A DNA stretch of 64,000 nt, from assembly GCF_000364625.1 (NCBI RefSeq), contig NZ_KB822604.1:62001-126000 (forward strand). Reading direction: 5' to 3'. Position 1 is the first letter of the stretch. Every line of letters begins with the position of its first letter. This DNA comes from Pseudomonas thermotolerans DSM 14292. Lineage in GTDB: Bacteria > Pseudomonadota > Gammaproteobacteria > Pseudomonadales > Pseudomonadaceae. Below, in pieces: positions 1 to 10,764 of this stretch. Both the position numbers and the translations under genes were made by a program. A model generated the notes under the pieces. It did not search any database and was not told the DNA's origin. It saw nothing but the letters and a program-made list of their open reading frames with translations.

Positions 1-205
1 CCGCCTGCTCGTCGAGCGCCGGCGGCAGCGGCAGGTCGCCGAAGAAACGGATCGCCGGAGGCACCGTCTGCTCCACCAGTTCGTCGCGGCTGGCCAGGCC
101 GAGCACCTCGAGCATGGCTTGCTGCTCGGCGGCGTCGGGACCGATGTGGCGGCGCAGGAAGGCGTCAGGCTGCTGCAGTTGGGACAGGCTGGGACTCTGG
201 GACAT
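1..205 (-). CDS. gcvP: Glycine dehydrogenase (decarboxylating), P protein, N-terminal part only
   Basis: This is the first 68 codons of the PLP-dependent P protein, which decarboxylates glycine and passes the aminomethyl group to the lipoyl arm of GcvH. The gene starts at the ATG at 203-205 and runs off the left edge of the window. The visible translation carries the family's opening pattern: [10 protein letters not shown] near residue 14, then a VP..IR segment near residue 55. It lies 69 bp downstream of gcvH on the same strand, and a terminator-like hairpin sits in that gap, so it may have its own promoter or depend on read-through. The catalytic lysine region lies outside the window. Confidence 0.93.
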   Translation of the reverse strand, partial: MSQSPSLSQLQQPDAFLRRHIGPDAAEQQAMLEVLGLASRDELVEQTVPPAIRFFGDLPLPPALDEQA

Positions 206-230
206 GGTCGGCCTCTCGCGGCAAAAAATG

Positions 231-256
231 AAAAGCCCTGACGAGTCAGGGCTTTC
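231..256 (-). terminator. Intrinsic terminator between gcvH and gcvP
   Basis: A 10-bp stem (232-241 with 246-255) closes on a 4-base loop. Read on the minus strand it is followed by a broken T run (TTTTCATTTTTT). This is a good rho-independent terminator for transcripts leaving gcvH, and it separates gcvT-gcvH from gcvP. Confidence 0.8.
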
Positions 257-274
257 AGCAAGGATAGCGCGGGA

Positions 275-664
275 TCAGGCGTCGGCTTCGACGGCGGCCT
301 GGTAGCCGGCTGCGTCGAGCAGCTTGTCCAGCTCCGCGACGTCGCTCGGTTTGAGCTTGAAGAACCAGCTGCCGTAGGGGTCGCTGTTGATCAGTTCGGG
401 GCTGTCGGCGAGCGCCTCGTTGATGGCGATCACCTCGCCGCCGATCGGCGCGTAGATGTCCGAAGCGGCCTTCACGGATTCCACCACGCCGGCCTCCTGG
501 CCTGCGCTCAGCTGCTTGCCGATCTCCGGCAGCTCGACGAACACCACGTCACCCAGGGCTTCCTGGGCGTGGTCGGTAATGCCCACGGTGACGCTGCCGT
601 CGGATTCGAGACGGGCCCATTCGTGGCTGGCGGCATAACGCAGATCGGCGGGGATGTTGCTCAT
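275..664 (-). CDS. gcvH: Glycine cleavage system H protein
   Basis: This 129-residue lipoyl carrier shuttles the aminomethyl intermediate from GcvP to GcvT and the reducing equivalents to the L protein. The lipoylation site is Lys65 in the conserved ESVKAASD context, and the downstream stretch with [12 protein letters not shown] near residue 90 is typical of the family. Length is normal. The ATG at 662-664 is the only sensible start. It lies 106 bp downstream of gcvT, and the pair is probably co-transcribed. In Pseudomonas there are often two gcv loci. This arrangement resembles the gcvP1-gcvH1-gcvT1 locus. Confidence 0.97.
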   Translation of the reverse strand: MSNIPADLRYAASHEWARLESDGSVTVGITDHAQEALGDVVFVELPEIGKQLSAGQEAGVVESVKAASDIYAPIGGEVIAINEALADSPELINSDPYGSWFFKLKPSDVAELDKLLDAAGYQAAVEADA

Positions 665-770
665 GTCGATGTCCTCGGAGACTGGATGGCGGAATACCCG
701 CCGGGAAAATTTAGCAGGCTGCGCACCGGACGCTCTGTCCGGCGCGCCGCCGGCGGACTTGCAGGATTGC

Positions 771-1853
771 TCAGATCAGGGCCTTGCCGTGACGCACGAA
801 GGACGGCTTGACCACCCGCACCGGGTACCACTTGCCGCGGATCTCCACCTGCGCACGGTCACCGGTGGCGGCCGGCACCCGGGCCAGGGCGATGGATTTG
901 CCCAGGGTCGGCGAGAAGCTGCCGCTGGTGATCTCGCCCTCGCCTATGCCCTCGACGCGCACCACCTGATGGGCACGCAGCACCCCGCGCTCCTCCAGCA
1001 CCAGGCCGACCAGCTTGGGCTGATCACCGACGGCACGCAGCGCCTCCAGGGCCTGGCGGCCGACGAAGTCGCGCTCGACCGGCTCCCAAGCGATGGTCCA
1101 GGCCATGTTGGCGGACAACGGCGAGACGTCCTCGTCCATGTCCTGGCCGTAGAGGTTCATGCCCGCCTCCAGGCGCAGGGTGTCGCGGGCGCCCAGGCCG
1201 ATCGGTGCGATGCCGGCGCCGACCAGGTCGTTGAAGAACTCCGCGGCCTGGGCGGCCGGCAGCATGATCTCCAGACCGTCCTCGCCGGTGTAGCCGGTGC
1301 GGGCGATGAACCAGTCGCCCTCGAAGGCACCCTCGAAGGGCTTCAGCTCGTGGATCAGCGCGGCGCGGGCAGCGCTCATCAGTTCGGCGACCCTGGCCCG
1401 TGCCTGCGGGCCCTGGATGGCCAGCATGGCCAGCTCGGCGCGCTCCTGCAGCTCGACGGCGAAGCCCTCGGCGCGGGCACGCATCCAGGCCAGGTCCTTG
1501 GCACGGGTGGCGGCATTGACCACCAGGCGGTAGCCGGTCTCGGTGCGATAGACGATGAGGTCGTCCACCACCCCGCCACGCTCGTTGAGCATGGCGCTGT
1601 ACAGCGCCTTGCCGGGCGCCTGCAGGCGCGCGACGTCGTTGGCCAGCAGCTGACGCAGGTAGTCCCGCGCCTGGCTGCCGGAGACGTCCACCACGGTCAT
1701 GTGCGAAACGTCGAAGACTCCGCATTCGCGGCGCACCTGGTGATGCTCCTCGACCTGCGAACCATAGTGCAGCGGCATGTCCCAGCCGCCGAAGTCGACC
1801 ATCTTGGCCCCCAGAGCCAAGTGCAGTTCATAGAGGGGCGTACGCTGTCCCAT
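771..1853 (-). CDS. gcvT: Aminomethyltransferase, glycine cleavage T protein
   Basis: This 360-residue tetrahydrofolate-dependent enzyme releases ammonia from the aminomethyl-lipoyl group of GcvH and makes 5,10-methylene-THF. Visible marks are the N-terminal TPLYELH motif, the [13 protein letters not shown] block at residues 21-33, and the [10 protein letters not shown] motif around residues 93-102, which holds the catalytic aspartate (about Asp97). The C-terminal barrel follows. I chose the ATG at 1851-1853 because GGAAGGAG stands directly upstream. An open frame continues far upstream to about 3623 but is antisense-like high-GC noise. The gene opens the gcvT-gcvH(-gcvP) transcript. Confidence 0.96.
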   Translation of the reverse strand: MGQRTPLYELHLALGAKMVDFGGWDMPLHYGSQVEEHHQVRRECGVFDVSHMTVVDVSGSQARDYLRQLLANDVARLQAPGKALYSAMLNERGGVVDDLIVYRTETGYRLVVNAATRAKDLAWMRARAEGFAVELQERAELAMLAIQGPQARARVAELMSAARAALIHELKPFEGAFEGDWFIARTGYTGEDGLEIMLPAAQAAEFFNDLVGAGIAPIGLGARDTLRLEAGMNLYGQDMDEDVSPLSANMAWTIAWEPVERDFVGRQALEALRAVGDQPKLVGLVLEERGVLRAHQVVRVEGIGEGEITSGSFSPTLGKSIALARVPAATGDRAQVEIRGKWYPVRVVKPSFVRHGKALI

Positions 1854-1981
1854 GGGTTTCTCCTTCCGGGCTTGGCGAGGATGCGGCGGGGCCGGCGGCG
1901 CAGACCGGCCCTGTTGCGGCAGGGTACGGCACGGGCAGCGCGGACCGGCGTCAGGATGAGGGGCCGCATCGAATGGCGCGC

Positions 1982-1987
1982 ATTGTA
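1982..1987 (-). promoter_or_regulatory. Candidate -10 element for gcvT
   Basis: TACAAT on the minus strand, about 130 bases upstream of the gcvT start, in an otherwise very GC-rich gap (1854-2092). No convincing -35 hexamer stands at the right distance, so this would be a weak or activated promoter with a 5' leader of about 120 bases. No glycine-riboswitch core was recognised in that leader. Confidence 0.3.
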
Positions 1988-2092
1988 GCCGCTCGCCGGA
2001 GGACTGGACACCCGAGGGACGGGCGCCCGGCCAGGCCCTGCAAGAGGCGCTTCCCGGCCGGTCCGCGAGGCCCGCGCCAGAGCCCGGGCGGC

Positions 2093-3712
2093 CTAGTGGC
2101 CGATCTGCCGCGCGGAGCGGCGGATCAGCCCGATCACCGGCAGCAGGCCGACCAGCACCAGGGTCAGCGCCGGCAGTGCGGCGCGCGCCCACTCGCCCTC
2201 GCTGGTCATCTCGAAGACCCGTACCGCCAGGGTGTCCCAGCCGAAGGGGCGCATCAGCAGGGTGGCCGGCATCTCCTTGAGCACGTCGACGAACACCAGC
2301 AGCGCGGCGCTCAGGGTGCCCGGCAGGAGCAGCGGCAGGTACACGCTGAAGAACAGCCGCGGACCGCCCACACCGAGGCTGCGCGAGGCTTCCGGCAGCG
2401 ACGGGCGGATGCGCGCCAGGCTGCTTTCCAGCGGTCCGTAGGCCACCGCCAGGAAGCGCACCAGGTAGGCCAGCAGCAGGGCGAACAGGCTGCCCAGCAA
2501 CAGCGGCTTGCCGGCGCCGCCCAACCAGGCGGACAGAGGGATCACCAGATGACGGTCGAGGAAGCTGAAGGCCAGCATGATGGACACCGCCAGCACCGAG
2601 CCGGGCAGCGCGTAGCCGAGGTTGGCCAGCCCCACCGCCGAGCGGATCGGCCGGGTCGGCGCCAGGCGCCGGGCGAAGGCCAGGAGCATGGCCACCGCCA
2701 CGGTGATCAGCGCGGCCAGGCCGCCCAGGGACAGGGTATGGAGGATCAGCGACAGGTAACGCTCGTCGAGGTCGAAACGGCCACGCTGCCAGAACCACAC
2801 CAGCAGCTGCAGCACCGGGATGACGAAGGCACAGAGGAACACCAAGCCGCACCAGGCGCTGGCCGCCGCGGCCTTCCAGCCGTGCAGTTGGTACAGCACC
2901 CGGCCGCGCGGGCGCTCGCTGGAGGGCCGGCTGATGCCCCGCGCGCGGCGCTCGCCATAGAGCACCAGCATCACCGCGAGGAGCAGCAGGCTGGCCAGCT
3001 GGGTGGCGCTGGACAGGCTGTAGAAGCCGTACCAGGTCTTGTAGATGGCGGTGGTGAAGGTATCGAAGTTGAACACCGCCACCGCGCCGAAGTCCGCCAG
3101 GGTCTCCATCAGCGCCAGGGCCAGGCCGGCGCCGATGGCCGGGCGTGCCATCGGCAGGGCGACCCGCCAGAATGCCTGCCAGGGGGTCTGGCCGAGCACC
3201 CGGGCAGCCTCCATCAGGCCCTTGCCCTGGGCCAGGAAGGCGCTGCGTGCCAGCAGGTAGACGTAGGGGTAGAAGACCAGCACTAGCACCACGATCACTC
3301 CGCCGGTGGAGCGCACGCGTGGAAAGCGCAGGCCGCTGCCGAACCACTCGCGGGCCAGGCTCTGCACCGGCCCGGCGAAGTCCAGCAGGCCGACGAACAC
3401 GAAGGCCAGCACGTAGGCGGGAATCGCGAAGGGCAGCATCAGCGCCCAGTCCAGCCAGCGCCGGCCGGGAAACTCGCAGAGGCTGGTCAGCCAGGCCAGG
3501 CTGACGCCGAGCAGCACCACGCCGACGCCCACCCCGGCTACCAGGACCAGGGTGTTGCCGAGCAGGCGCGGTAGCTGGGTGTCCCACAGGTGCGCCCAGA
3601 TCTCCGTGTCCACCGAGCCCCAACTGAGCAGCAGAACCGACAGGGGCAGCAGGACCAGGGCGGCGACCAGAAAGGGAAGCGGATACCAGCGACGCTGCAG
3701 GTGATGGGACAC
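2093..3712 (-). CDS. Iron(III) ABC transporter permease, FbpB-type
   Basis: This 539-residue integral inner-membrane protein is the two-halves-in-one permease of the Fbp/Afu ferric-iron family. Each half has about six membrane segments and an EAA-type loop ([20 protein letters not shown] in the first half, [20 protein letters not shown] in the second). It passes periplasmic iron from the binding protein to the cytoplasm. The start is a GTG at 3710-3712 preceded by GAGG. The gene lies 102 bp downstream of the matching binding-protein gene. No ATPase gene follows, so the ATP-binding subunit must be encoded elsewhere. It is the counterpart of PA5216. Confidence 0.92.
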   Translation of the reverse strand: MSHHLQRRWYPLPFLVAALVLLPLSVLLLSWGSVDTEIWAHLWDTQLPRLLGNTLVLVAGVGVGVVLLGVSLAWLTSLCEFPGRRWLDWALMLPFAIPAYVLAFVFVGLLDFAGPVQSLAREWFGSGLRFPRVRSTGGVIVVLVLVFYPYVYLLARSAFLAQGKGLMEAARVLGQTPWQAFWRVALPMARPAIGAGLALALMETLADFGAVAVFNFDTFTTAIYKTWYGFYSLSSATQLASLLLLAVMLVLYGERRARGISRPSSERPRGRVLYQLHGWKAAAASAWCGLVFLCAFVIPVLQLLVWFWQRGRFDLDERYLSLILHTLSLGGLAALITVAVAMLLAFARRLAPTRPIRSAVGLANLGYALPGSVLAVSIMLAFSFLDRHLVIPLSAWLGGAGKPLLLGSLFALLLAYLVRFLAVAYGPLESSLARIRPSLPEASRSLGVGGPRLFFSVYLPLLLPGTLSAALLVFVDVLKEMPATLLMRPFGWDTLAVRVFEMTSEGEWARAALPALTLVLVGLLPVIGLIRRSARQIGH

Positions 3713-3814
3713 GAAAGCCTCGGGAGCGACCTCAAAAGCGCTGAAGGCTGAACGAAAAAGCGCCGAACGGCAAGCGCCTCCCCGTGCGGCCCGCAGCGCC
3801 GCAGGTAATGCGGA

Positions 3815-4816
3815 TCAGTTCCAGCCGACGCGGTCCATCAGCCGGATCGCCTCGGCCTGGCGCTTGCCGGCCACTTCCACCGGGATGCTGTCGGCCTTGA
3901 AGCTGCCCCAGGCGGCCACCTCGTCCGACGGCTTGACGCCGGGATTGGCCGGGTACTCCTGGTTGAGGTCGGCGAAGATGCGCTGGGCTTCCTCGGTGGT
4001 CATCCACTCCACCAGTTGCTTGGCCGCCTCGGGGTGGGGCGCATGTCTGGTCAGGCCGATGCCGGAGAGGTTGACGTGCACGCCGCGGTCGTTCTGGTTC
4101 GGCCAGAACGGCTTGACCCGTAGCTCAGGGTTCTCCTTGTGCAGGCGGCCATAGTAGTAGGTGTTGGCCACGCCCACGTCGCATTGGCCGGCGTCGATGG
4201 CCTGCAGCAGCGCGGTATCGTCGGCGAACACGTCGGTGGCCAGGTTGTCCACCCAACCCTTGACGATCTCCTCGGCCTTCTTCGCGCCATGAGTCTCGAT
4301 CAGGGTGGCGGTCAGAGACTGGTTATAGACCTTCTTGCTGGTGCGCAGGCAGAGGCGGCCTTCCCACTTCGGATCGGCCAGGTCCTCGTAGGTGGACAGC
4401 TCCTCCGGCTTGACCCGCTCGGTGGAGTAGAAAATGGTCCGCGCGCGCAGCGACAGGCCGGTCCAGCTGTCGGTGCTGGAGCGATACTGCGGCGGGATGT
4501 TCCGGTCCAGCACCGGCGAGTCGAAGGGCTGCAGGATGCCCATCTGCTCGGCCTGCCAGAGGTTGCCGGCGTCCACGGTGAGCAGCAGATCGGCCGGGGT
4601 GTTCTCGCCCTCGGCCTTGATGCGCTGCATCAGCGGCGCCTCCTTGTCGGTGATGAACTTGACCTTGACCCCGGTCTTCGCGGTGTAGGCGTCGAACACC
4701 GGCTTGATCAGCTCGTCAATCCGCGAGGAGTACACCACCACCTCCTCGGCGGCCTGAACGGATGTGACGGCGAGGCCCAGTGCCAGCGCGGCCAGAAGCG
4801 GTTTAGCGGTACGCAT
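3815..4816 (-). CDS. Iron(III) ABC transporter periplasmic binding protein, FbpA-type
   Basis: A 333-residue periplasmic solute-binding protein for ferric iron. A Sec signal peptide ([20 protein letters not shown], with a cut near AQA-like residue 22) leads into EEVVVYSSR, the usual start of mature FbpA-type proteins. The cluster of tyrosines in ANTYYYGRL near residue 220 supplies the iron-ligand pair of this family. The ATG at 4814-4816 is chosen for the signal peptide and an AGGA ribosome site. The upstream 132 bp hold one half-site resembling a Fur box but no full match. The protein works with the permease just downstream. Confidence 0.92.
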   Translation of the reverse strand: MRTAKPLLAALALGLAVTSVQAAEEVVVYSSRIDELIKPVFDAYTAKTGVKVKFITDKEAPLMQRIKAEGENTPADLLLTVDAGNLWQAEQMGILQPFDSPVLDRNIPPQYRSSTDSWTGLSLRARTIFYSTERVKPEELSTYEDLADPKWEGRLCLRTSKKVYNQSLTATLIETHGAKKAEEIVKGWVDNLATDVFADDTALLQAIDAGQCDVGVANTYYYGRLHKENPELRVKPFWPNQNDRGVHVNLSGIGLTRHAPHPEAAKQLVEWMTTEEAQRIFADLNQEYPANPGVKPSDEVAAWGSFKADSIPVEVAGKRQAEAIRLMDRVGWN

Positions 4817-4948
4817 CGTGGAGTTCCTACCAAGCAGTCGCAGAAGCGCAAATGATAGTAAACCGCAGTTGCGACTCGCTAGAGGCTTTATGTCGAAGTA
4901 TTTCTGCGTCGCACTCCCGGCGACGCCCGGGCGCCTCGGCACGCGGCC

Positions 4949-6172
4949 TCAGACCCGCGCCAGCTGCGGCAAATCGCCGCTCAGGCCGAGGGCCTGGCGG
5001 ACGAACAGCGCCTTGGCCTCGGGCAGCGCATCGATACAGTTGAGGCCGCTGTTGCGCAGCCAGCGAAGGGGCAGCGGGTCGGCCTGGAACAGCCGCTCGA
5101 AGCCCTCCATGGCGGCCATCATGGCCAGGTTGTGGGGCATCCGCCGGCGCTCGAAGCGGCTCAGCACGCGCAGCTCGGCGAGCCGCTCGCCGCGCTCCAG
5201 GGCGTGTAGCAGCACCTCGGCAAGCACCGCGGCGTCGAGGAAGCCGAGGTTGACCCCCTGCCCGGCCAGCGGATGGATGGTGTGCGCGGCGTCGCCGATC
5301 AGCGCCAGGCCCGGTTCCACGTAGCGCTTGGCGTGGCGCTGGCGCAGCGGGATGCACAGCCGAGGGTCGACCGCCTCGACCACCCCCAGGCGGTATTCGA
5401 AGGCCCGCCCCAGGGCGTCGCGGAAGGCTTCGTCGTCGAGGGCCATCAGGCGCGCGGCCTCGTCGGGGGTGACCGACCAGACGATCGAGCACCAGTGCAG
5501 GTCGTCGCCGCGGCACAGCGGCAGGAAGGCCAGCGGACCATCGTCGGTGAAACGCTGCCAGGCGGTGCGCCGGTGCGGCTCGGCGCAGCGCACACTGGTG
5601 ACGATGGCGTGGTGCAGGTAATCCCACTCGCGGGTCGCGCAGCCGGCCAGGCGGCGCACCGCCGAATTGGCGCCATCGGCGGCGACCAGCAACGGGGTGC
5701 GCAGCTGACGGCCGTCGGAGAGGCCGAGCAGCCAGTCGTCACCAGAATGTCGCAACTGTTCCAGGCGCGCGCCGCCGACCAGCTGCAGATCGCTGGCGTG
5801 CAGGCGCTCCAGCAGGGCGTCCTGGACCACCCGGTTCTCGACGATGTGGCCGAGCGTCGTGGCGTGCACGCTGGCTGCGGAGAAGTGGATGCTGCCGGTG
5901 CCGGAGCCGTCCCAGACGCGCATCTCCACGTAGGGGCTGGCGCGCCGTGCGCAAATCCCGTCCCAGGCGCCGAGGCGCTCGAGGATCCGCTGGGTGGCCG
6001 CGGACAGCGCGCTGACTCGCGGCTCGAAGGGCGCCTGCGGCTCGAAGGGCGCGACCGTCAGCGGCCCGCCGTCCACTACCAGGATGTCCAGGCCGCTGTG
6101 CTCCAGAGCCAGTGCCAGGGCGCTGCCGACCATGCCGGCACCGACGATGACCAGGTCCGCCTTCAACTCCAT
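4949..6172 (-). CDS. ubiI: UbiH/UbiF/VisC-family FAD monooxygenase, ubiquinone hydroxylase
   Basis: A 407-residue flavoprotein hydroxylase of ubiquinone synthesis, the counterpart of PA5221/VisC. The FAD-binding fold starts at once with GAGMVGS (residues 11-17). The second FAD motif, GDAAHTIHPLAGQGVNLG, lies in the C-terminal half. A GTG six bases upstream is possible, but the ATG at 6170-6172 has better spacing from the GGCGGGG stretch. It is the last gene of the operon UPF0149-pepP-ubiH-DUF4442-ubiI, starting 2 bp after the DUF4442 stop. C5 hydroxylation is the likely step by analogy with UbiI, but substrate position cannot be read from sequence alone. Confidence 0.88.
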   Translation of the reverse strand: MELKADLVIVGAGMVGSALALALEHSGLDILVVDGGPLTVAPFEPQAPFEPRVSALSAATQRILERLGAWDGICARRASPYVEMRVWDGSGTGSIHFSAASVHATTLGHIVENRVVQDALLERLHASDLQLVGGARLEQLRHSGDDWLLGLSDGRQLRTPLLVAADGANSAVRRLAGCATREWDYLHHAIVTSVRCAEPHRRTAWQRFTDDGPLAFLPLCRGDDLHWCSIVWSVTPDEAARLMALDDEAFRDALGRAFEYRLGVVEAVDPRLCIPLRQRHAKRYVEPGLALIGDAAHTIHPLAGQGVNLGFLDAAVLAEVLLHALERGERLAELRVLSRFERRRMPHNLAMMAAMEGFERLFQADPLPLRWLRNSGLNCIDALPEAKALFVRQALGLSGDLPQLARV

Positions 6173-6174
6173 GT

Positions 6175-6657
6175 TCACCCCGCCTGTCGCAGTCGCGGCT
6201 TGAGCCGCACGTAGAGAGTCTTGTGCACCCGGGCCACCAGGGTGCCCTCGCCGTCGCGCACCTCGGCATGCAGCTCCGGCAGGTACTTGTCGCCATTCGC
6301 AGTGCGCGCGCGGATCTCCGCGAGCAGTTCGTCGTCGATGCGGAAGTCGGCGTACACCGGCCCCCTGCCGGGGGCGATGAAATCGATGCTGGCGGCCTTG
6401 TCCCAGACGATGTAGTCGCGGCCGAGCAGGTGCATCAGCATGAGCATGAAGAAGGGATCGGTCATGCTGTACAGCGAGCCGCCGAACTGGGTGCCGACGT
6501 AGTTGCGGTTGTACCAGGACAGCCCCATGCGCACCCGCACGTGGCGAAAGTCCGGGCTGATCCGCCGTACCCGCACCCCGGCACCCAGGTAGGGCGGGTA
6601 GAGGTTGATGGCCCAGCGCAACAGGCGAGCCTTGCGGGCGAGTCGACGGGCATCCAT
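6175..6657 (-). CDS. DUF4442 hotdog-fold protein
   Basis: A 160-residue protein of the DUF4442 group, which has a hotdog fold related to acyl-CoA thioesterases. Visible marks are YVGTQFGGSLYSMTDPFFML (residues 53-72) in the position of the active-site helix and a basic C-terminus. The family's substrate is not known. It sits between ubiH and ubiI, separated by 10 bp and 2 bp, so it is co-expressed with ubiquinone genes. That placement is shared by other Pseudomonas (PA5222) and hints at a role near quinone or acyl metabolism, which is inference. The first of two ATG codons (6655-6657) is used because it is in frame. Confidence 0.85.
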   Translation of the reverse strand: MDARRLARKARLLRWAINLYPPYLGAGVRVRRISPDFRHVRVRMGLSWYNRNYVGTQFGGSLYSMTDPFFMLMLMHLLGRDYIVWDKAASIDFIAPGRGPVYADFRIDDELLAEIRARTANGDKYLPELHAEVRDGEGTLVARVHKTLYVRLKPRLRQAG

Positions 6658-6667
6658 GTCACGAACC

Positions 6668-7854
6668 TCAGCGATGCAGACGGGCACCGAGCCCCATGGC
6701 CTGGCGGGCGAACCAGCGCTTGGCCGGCGGCAACAGGTCCAGCGCGAGCAGGCCGAGGTTGCGCCCGGCGGCCAGAAGCGGCGTGTCGTTGGAGAACAGC
6801 CGGGTGACCCGGTCGGAGAAGCCCACGGTGAGCTGCTGGTCGAGGCGCTGCAGGTGCAGGAAACGCTGCAGGGTGGCGAAGTCGCCGAGCGGCGCCTCGC
6901 TTTCCAGGAGCACCTCGGCGAGCACCCAGGTGTCGCGCAGCGACAGGTTGTAGCCCTGCCCGGCGATGGGGTGCAGGGTATGCGCGGCGTTGCCGAGCAC
7001 CACCAGGTGCGGGCGCACCTGCTCCTCGGCCTCGCTGAGCGCCAGCGGATAGAGGTGGCGCACGCCGACCTGGCGCAGCGCGCCCAGGCGGTAGCCGAAG
7101 GCCTCCTGCAGCTCGGCGAGGAAGGCGCGCTCGTCCAGCGCGGCGAGGCGCTCGGCATCCGCGCTGGTACGGCTCCAGACCAGTGCGCAGCGGTCGTCGG
7201 CGAGCGGCAGCAGGGCCAGCGGACCGTCGGCGGTGAAGCGCTCGAAGGCCTGGCCGCGGTGCGGCTCGCTGGGGGTCAGGTTGGCGATCAGCGCGCTCTG
7301 CCGGTAGGAGACGTGGCGGACGTGGATGCCCAGCTGCTCGCGCAGCGCGGAGCGGCCGCCGTCGGCAAGCACCGCCAGGCTGCAGTCGAGGCTGCTGTCG
7401 TCGCTGAGCTGCAGGCGGTAGCCGTCGCCCAGCACCTGCATGCGCTGCACCTCGGCCGGGCAGCGCCAGTGGATCACCTGGTGGTCCATGGCCTGCCACA
7501 GGCAGTGGCCGAGCCAGGCGTTCTCCGCCACGTAGCCGAGCGCCGGGACGCCCTCGTCCTCGGCACGCAGGCGGGTGGCGCCGAAGCGGCCACGGTCGGA
7601 GACGTGGATCTGGCGGATCGGCTCGGCGCGCTCGGCGATCCGCGACCACACGCCGAGGCGCTCGTAGATCTGCCGGGTGCCGTAGGACAGCGCGGTGGAG
7701 CGCGCGTCGTAGCTGGGCTGGAAGCCCTGACCGGGGACGAAAGGCTCGATCAGCGCGATCGACCAGCCGCGTGCCCGGGCCGCGTCCTGCAGAGCCAGGG
7801 CCAGGCTGGCGCCGACCAGACCGCCGCCGATGATCGCCAGGTCGCAACGGGTCA

Positions 7855-7855
<1 letters not shown>
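6668..7855 (-). CDS. ubiH: 2-octaprenyl-6-methoxyphenol hydroxylase, FAD monooxygenase
   Basis: A 395-residue FAD-dependent aromatic hydroxylase of ubiquinone synthesis (C1 hydroxylation in E. coli UbiH). The Rossmann motif GGGLVGASLA opens the protein at residues 10-19. LGNAAHTLHPIAGQGYNL in the C-terminal third is the second FAD motif. The GNAAHT variant rather than GDAAHT is typical for UbiH. The ATG at 7853-7855 overlaps the end of pepP by one base (TGATG type), as in E. coli, where pepP and ubiH are also adjacent. Its paralogue ubiI is two genes downstream. Confidence 0.94.
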
Positions 7856-9189
<1,334 letters not shown>

Positions 9190-9196
9190 GGGCACC

Positions 9197-9748
9197 TCAG
9201 TGCAGGGAAGGTTTCGGCGCCGGAGCCTGCGGCCGGGCGCATTCGACGTACAGCAGCAAGGGCGCGACGCGCAGGTATTCCATGACTTCCATGTAATCGC
9301 TCTCGCCGTCCTCGGACTCGTCCAGGGCGCTCTGCACCTGGGCGATGGCCGCCAGGTCCTGCAGCACCTCCATGGCCTCGGCGCTCAGCGCGGTGCTGCC
9401 GGCGGCCAGGCCGAAGCCGCCAAGGAAGCCCTGGCACCACTGGCCGAGGGCCGCGGCACGCTCGGCGAGCGGCGCCTCGTCCGGCGGCAGGAGCAGGACC
9501 ACCGCCATCTCCTCGCCGGTCAACTCGGCCTTGACCATTTCCTGCAGGCCGATCAGGGCCTGGCGCACGTTGTCCGGCAGCTCGCCGCCGCCGAGCAGGT
9601 CGCGGGCGTCGGCGAGCCAGGCCTCCGCGTCGAAGCCGGCGCCGGCGCAGCTGCGGCCGAGCAGCAGGCCGTGCACCTCGGCCGGGGAAACGGGGTGACC
9701 ACTGCTGGCGAGCAGGGTGGCGAAAGCGCTGTAGGGGGAATTCTGCAT
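9197..9748 (-). CDS. UPF0149 (YecA/YgfB) family protein
   Basis: A 183-residue acidic cytoplasmic protein of the YgfB family and the counterpart of PA5225. The N-terminal [11 protein letters not shown] segment (residues 26-36), the central [12 protein letters not shown] and the C-terminal [14 protein letters not shown] are family marks. In P. aeruginosa YgfB has been linked to control of the AmpDh3 amidase gene and so to beta-lactam tolerance. Whether that applies here is inference. It is the first gene of the pepP-ubiH-ubiI operon and is divergent from the TIGR02449-zapA pair. Confidence 0.9.
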   Translation of the reverse strand: MQNSPYSAFATLLASSGHPVSPAEVHGLLLGRSCAGAGFDAEAWLADARDLLGGGELPDNVRQALIGLQEMVKAELTGEEMAVVLLLPPDEAPLAERAAALGQWCQGFLGGFGLAAGSTALSAEAMEVLQDLAAIAQVQSALDESEDGESDYMEVMEYLRVAPLLLYVECARPQAPAPKPSLH

Positions 9749-9865
9749 GGGCGTCCAACTAGGCGCGGCATGGCGCGATGACTAGAATGAAGGTCTCGTA
9801 TCCTAGCACCGGCGGGCGCGCCTAGACCAATCGCCAGACACCCCAGCACCCGCCCCTTGGATGGT

Positions 9866-9894
9866 TTGCCCACGCGGCGCCCCGCTCCTATATA
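9866..9894 (+). promoter_or_regulatory. Sigma-70 promoter for TIGR02449-zapA
   Basis: TTGCCC (9866-9871) and TATATA (9889-9894) are separated by exactly 17 bp. They stand about 35 bases before the ATG at 9927, so transcription should begin near 9901. This is the clearest housekeeping promoter in the window. Confidence 0.6.
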
Positions 9895-9926
9895 GTTGCC
9901 ATCATTCCCGGCCCGAGCGAGAACCT

Positions 9927-10136
9927 ATGGAAGACGCCGACCTGCAAGCGCTGACCGCCAAGCTGGACTTGCTACTCCGCCGTTTCGAGCAACTGAAGGT
10001 GGAGAACCGGCTGCTGCGGGCCAGCGAACGGGCCTGGCGCGAAGAGCGCGCCCATCTGATCGAAAAGAACGAATTGGCACGGCACAAGGTCGAATCCATG
10101 ATTTCGCGCCTGAAAGCCTTGGAGCAGGACTCATGA
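9927..10136 (+). CDS. TIGR02449 family small coiled-coil protein
   Basis: A 69-residue, highly charged, all-helical protein with heptad-like leucines (LTAKLDLLLRRFEQLKVEN near residues 8-26), predicted to form a coiled coil. It belongs to the TIGR02449 family found just before zapA in many gammaproteobacteria, which suggests a link to cell division. The biochemical role is not established. The ATG at 9927 is used. Its stop overlaps the start of zapA (ATGA), so the two are translationally coupled. Confidence 0.88.
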   Translation: MEDADLQALTAKLDLLLRRFEQLKVENRLLRASERAWREERAHLIEKNELARHKVESMISRLKALEQDS

Positions 10137-10450
10137 CCCAGCCGAACACCGTAACCGTCCATATCCTCGACAAAGACTACTGCATCGCCTGCCCCCCCGA
10201 GGAACGCGCCAACCTGGAAAGCGCCGCCCGCTACCTGGACGGCAAGATGCGCGAGATCCGCATGAGCGGCAAGGTGATCGGCGCCGACCGCATCGCCGTG
10301 ATGGCCGCACTGAACATCACCCACGAGCTGTTGCACAAGCAGCAGCACCTCGACCAGCAGGCCGGCTCGACCCGCGAGCAGGTCCGCGAGCTACTGGACC
10401 GCGTCGACCAAGCCCTGGCCGCCGACCCGGATACCCCGGCCGGCCCGTGA
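10133..10450 (+). CDS. zapA: Cell division protein ZapA
   Basis: A 105-residue cytoplasmic protein that binds FtsZ and bundles its filaments at midcell. The N-terminal globular part has VTVHILDKDYCIACPPEE, and the long C-terminal coiled coil begins around residue 55 and mediates tetramer formation. Length and pattern match Pseudomonas ZapA (PA5227). The start overlaps the preceding stop by four bases. The 6S RNA gene lies directly downstream, the order zapA-ssrS-fau seen across gammaproteobacteria. Confidence 0.95.
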   Translation: MTQPNTVTVHILDKDYCIACPPEERANLESAARYLDGKMREIRMSGKVIGADRIAVMAALNITHELLHKQQHLDQQAGSTREQVRELLDRVDQALAADPDTPAGP

Positions 10451-10509
10451 CCTTTGGTCGCGCCGGTCAGGAACCCGCAGGTTCCGCTGTCGCTGCCCGG
10501 TCAATCGGG

Positions 10510-10515
10510 TATACT
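10510..10515 (+). promoter_or_regulatory. -10 element of the 6S RNA promoter
   Basis: TATACT stands seven bases before the predicted 5' end of 6S RNA. A -35 at 17 bp spacing (CTGTCG) is poor. The hexamer is near-consensus in an otherwise GC-rich gap after zapA. Confidence 0.5.
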
Positions 10516-10521
10516 GGCCCC

Positions 10522-10701
10522 AACTCCCTGGAGTGTGCGCCAGTCGGGAACGTCCCTGAGCCGATACGCACAACCACGGGGGTTGTCAGCTGAGGCAGGT
10601 GTGCATGTCCGCCTGACGGAAAGCCTTAATGCCTCCGGCAACCTCCACCTTGAACTCTCGGGTTCAAGGGCAGAACCGACAGCGGCACGTTCGGGGGGTT
10701 C
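10522..10701 (+). ncRNA. ssrS: 6S RNA
   Basis: A roughly 180-base RNA that mimics an open promoter and sequesters sigma-70 RNA polymerase in stationary phase. The ends pair with each other (AACTCCC near 10522 with GGGGGTT near 10694-10700). Internal parts such as GTGTGCGCCAGTCGGGAACG and the GGCAGGTGTGCATGTCCGCC segment form the long, interrupted hairpin around the central bubble. Its place between zapA and fau is diagnostic in gammaproteobacteria. The ends are estimated from pairing and the upstream -10, to within a few bases. Confidence 0.9.
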
Positions 10702-10708
10702 TGATTGC

Positions 10709-10743
10709 GACGCCAGCGTCTTCCGACGCTGGCGTCTTTGTTT
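10709..10743 (+). terminator. Intrinsic terminator after 6S RNA
   Basis: A perfect 12-bp stem (10709-10720 with 10725-10736) with a TTCC loop is followed by TTTGTTTG. It ends the 6S transcript and lies just ahead of fau, so fau needs read-through or its own promoter. Confidence 0.85.
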
Positions 10744-10764
10744 GCGGCCCTGCATCATGTCGCC

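Noticed and set aside
1854..1980. Possible glycine riboswitch in the gcvT leader
   Set aside because: The leader is GC-rich without the conserved aptamer core that I would expect.
771..3623. A very long minus-strand open frame covering gcvT and most of the iron permease gene
   Set aside because: Only its last 360 codons are GcvT. The rest is in another frame of the permease gene and shows Arg/Gly/Pro/Ala-rich noise typical of high-GC DNA.
4840..4880. Possible Fur box upstream of the iron-binding protein gene
   Set aside because: Only one half-site resembles the consensus, and the other half does not match.
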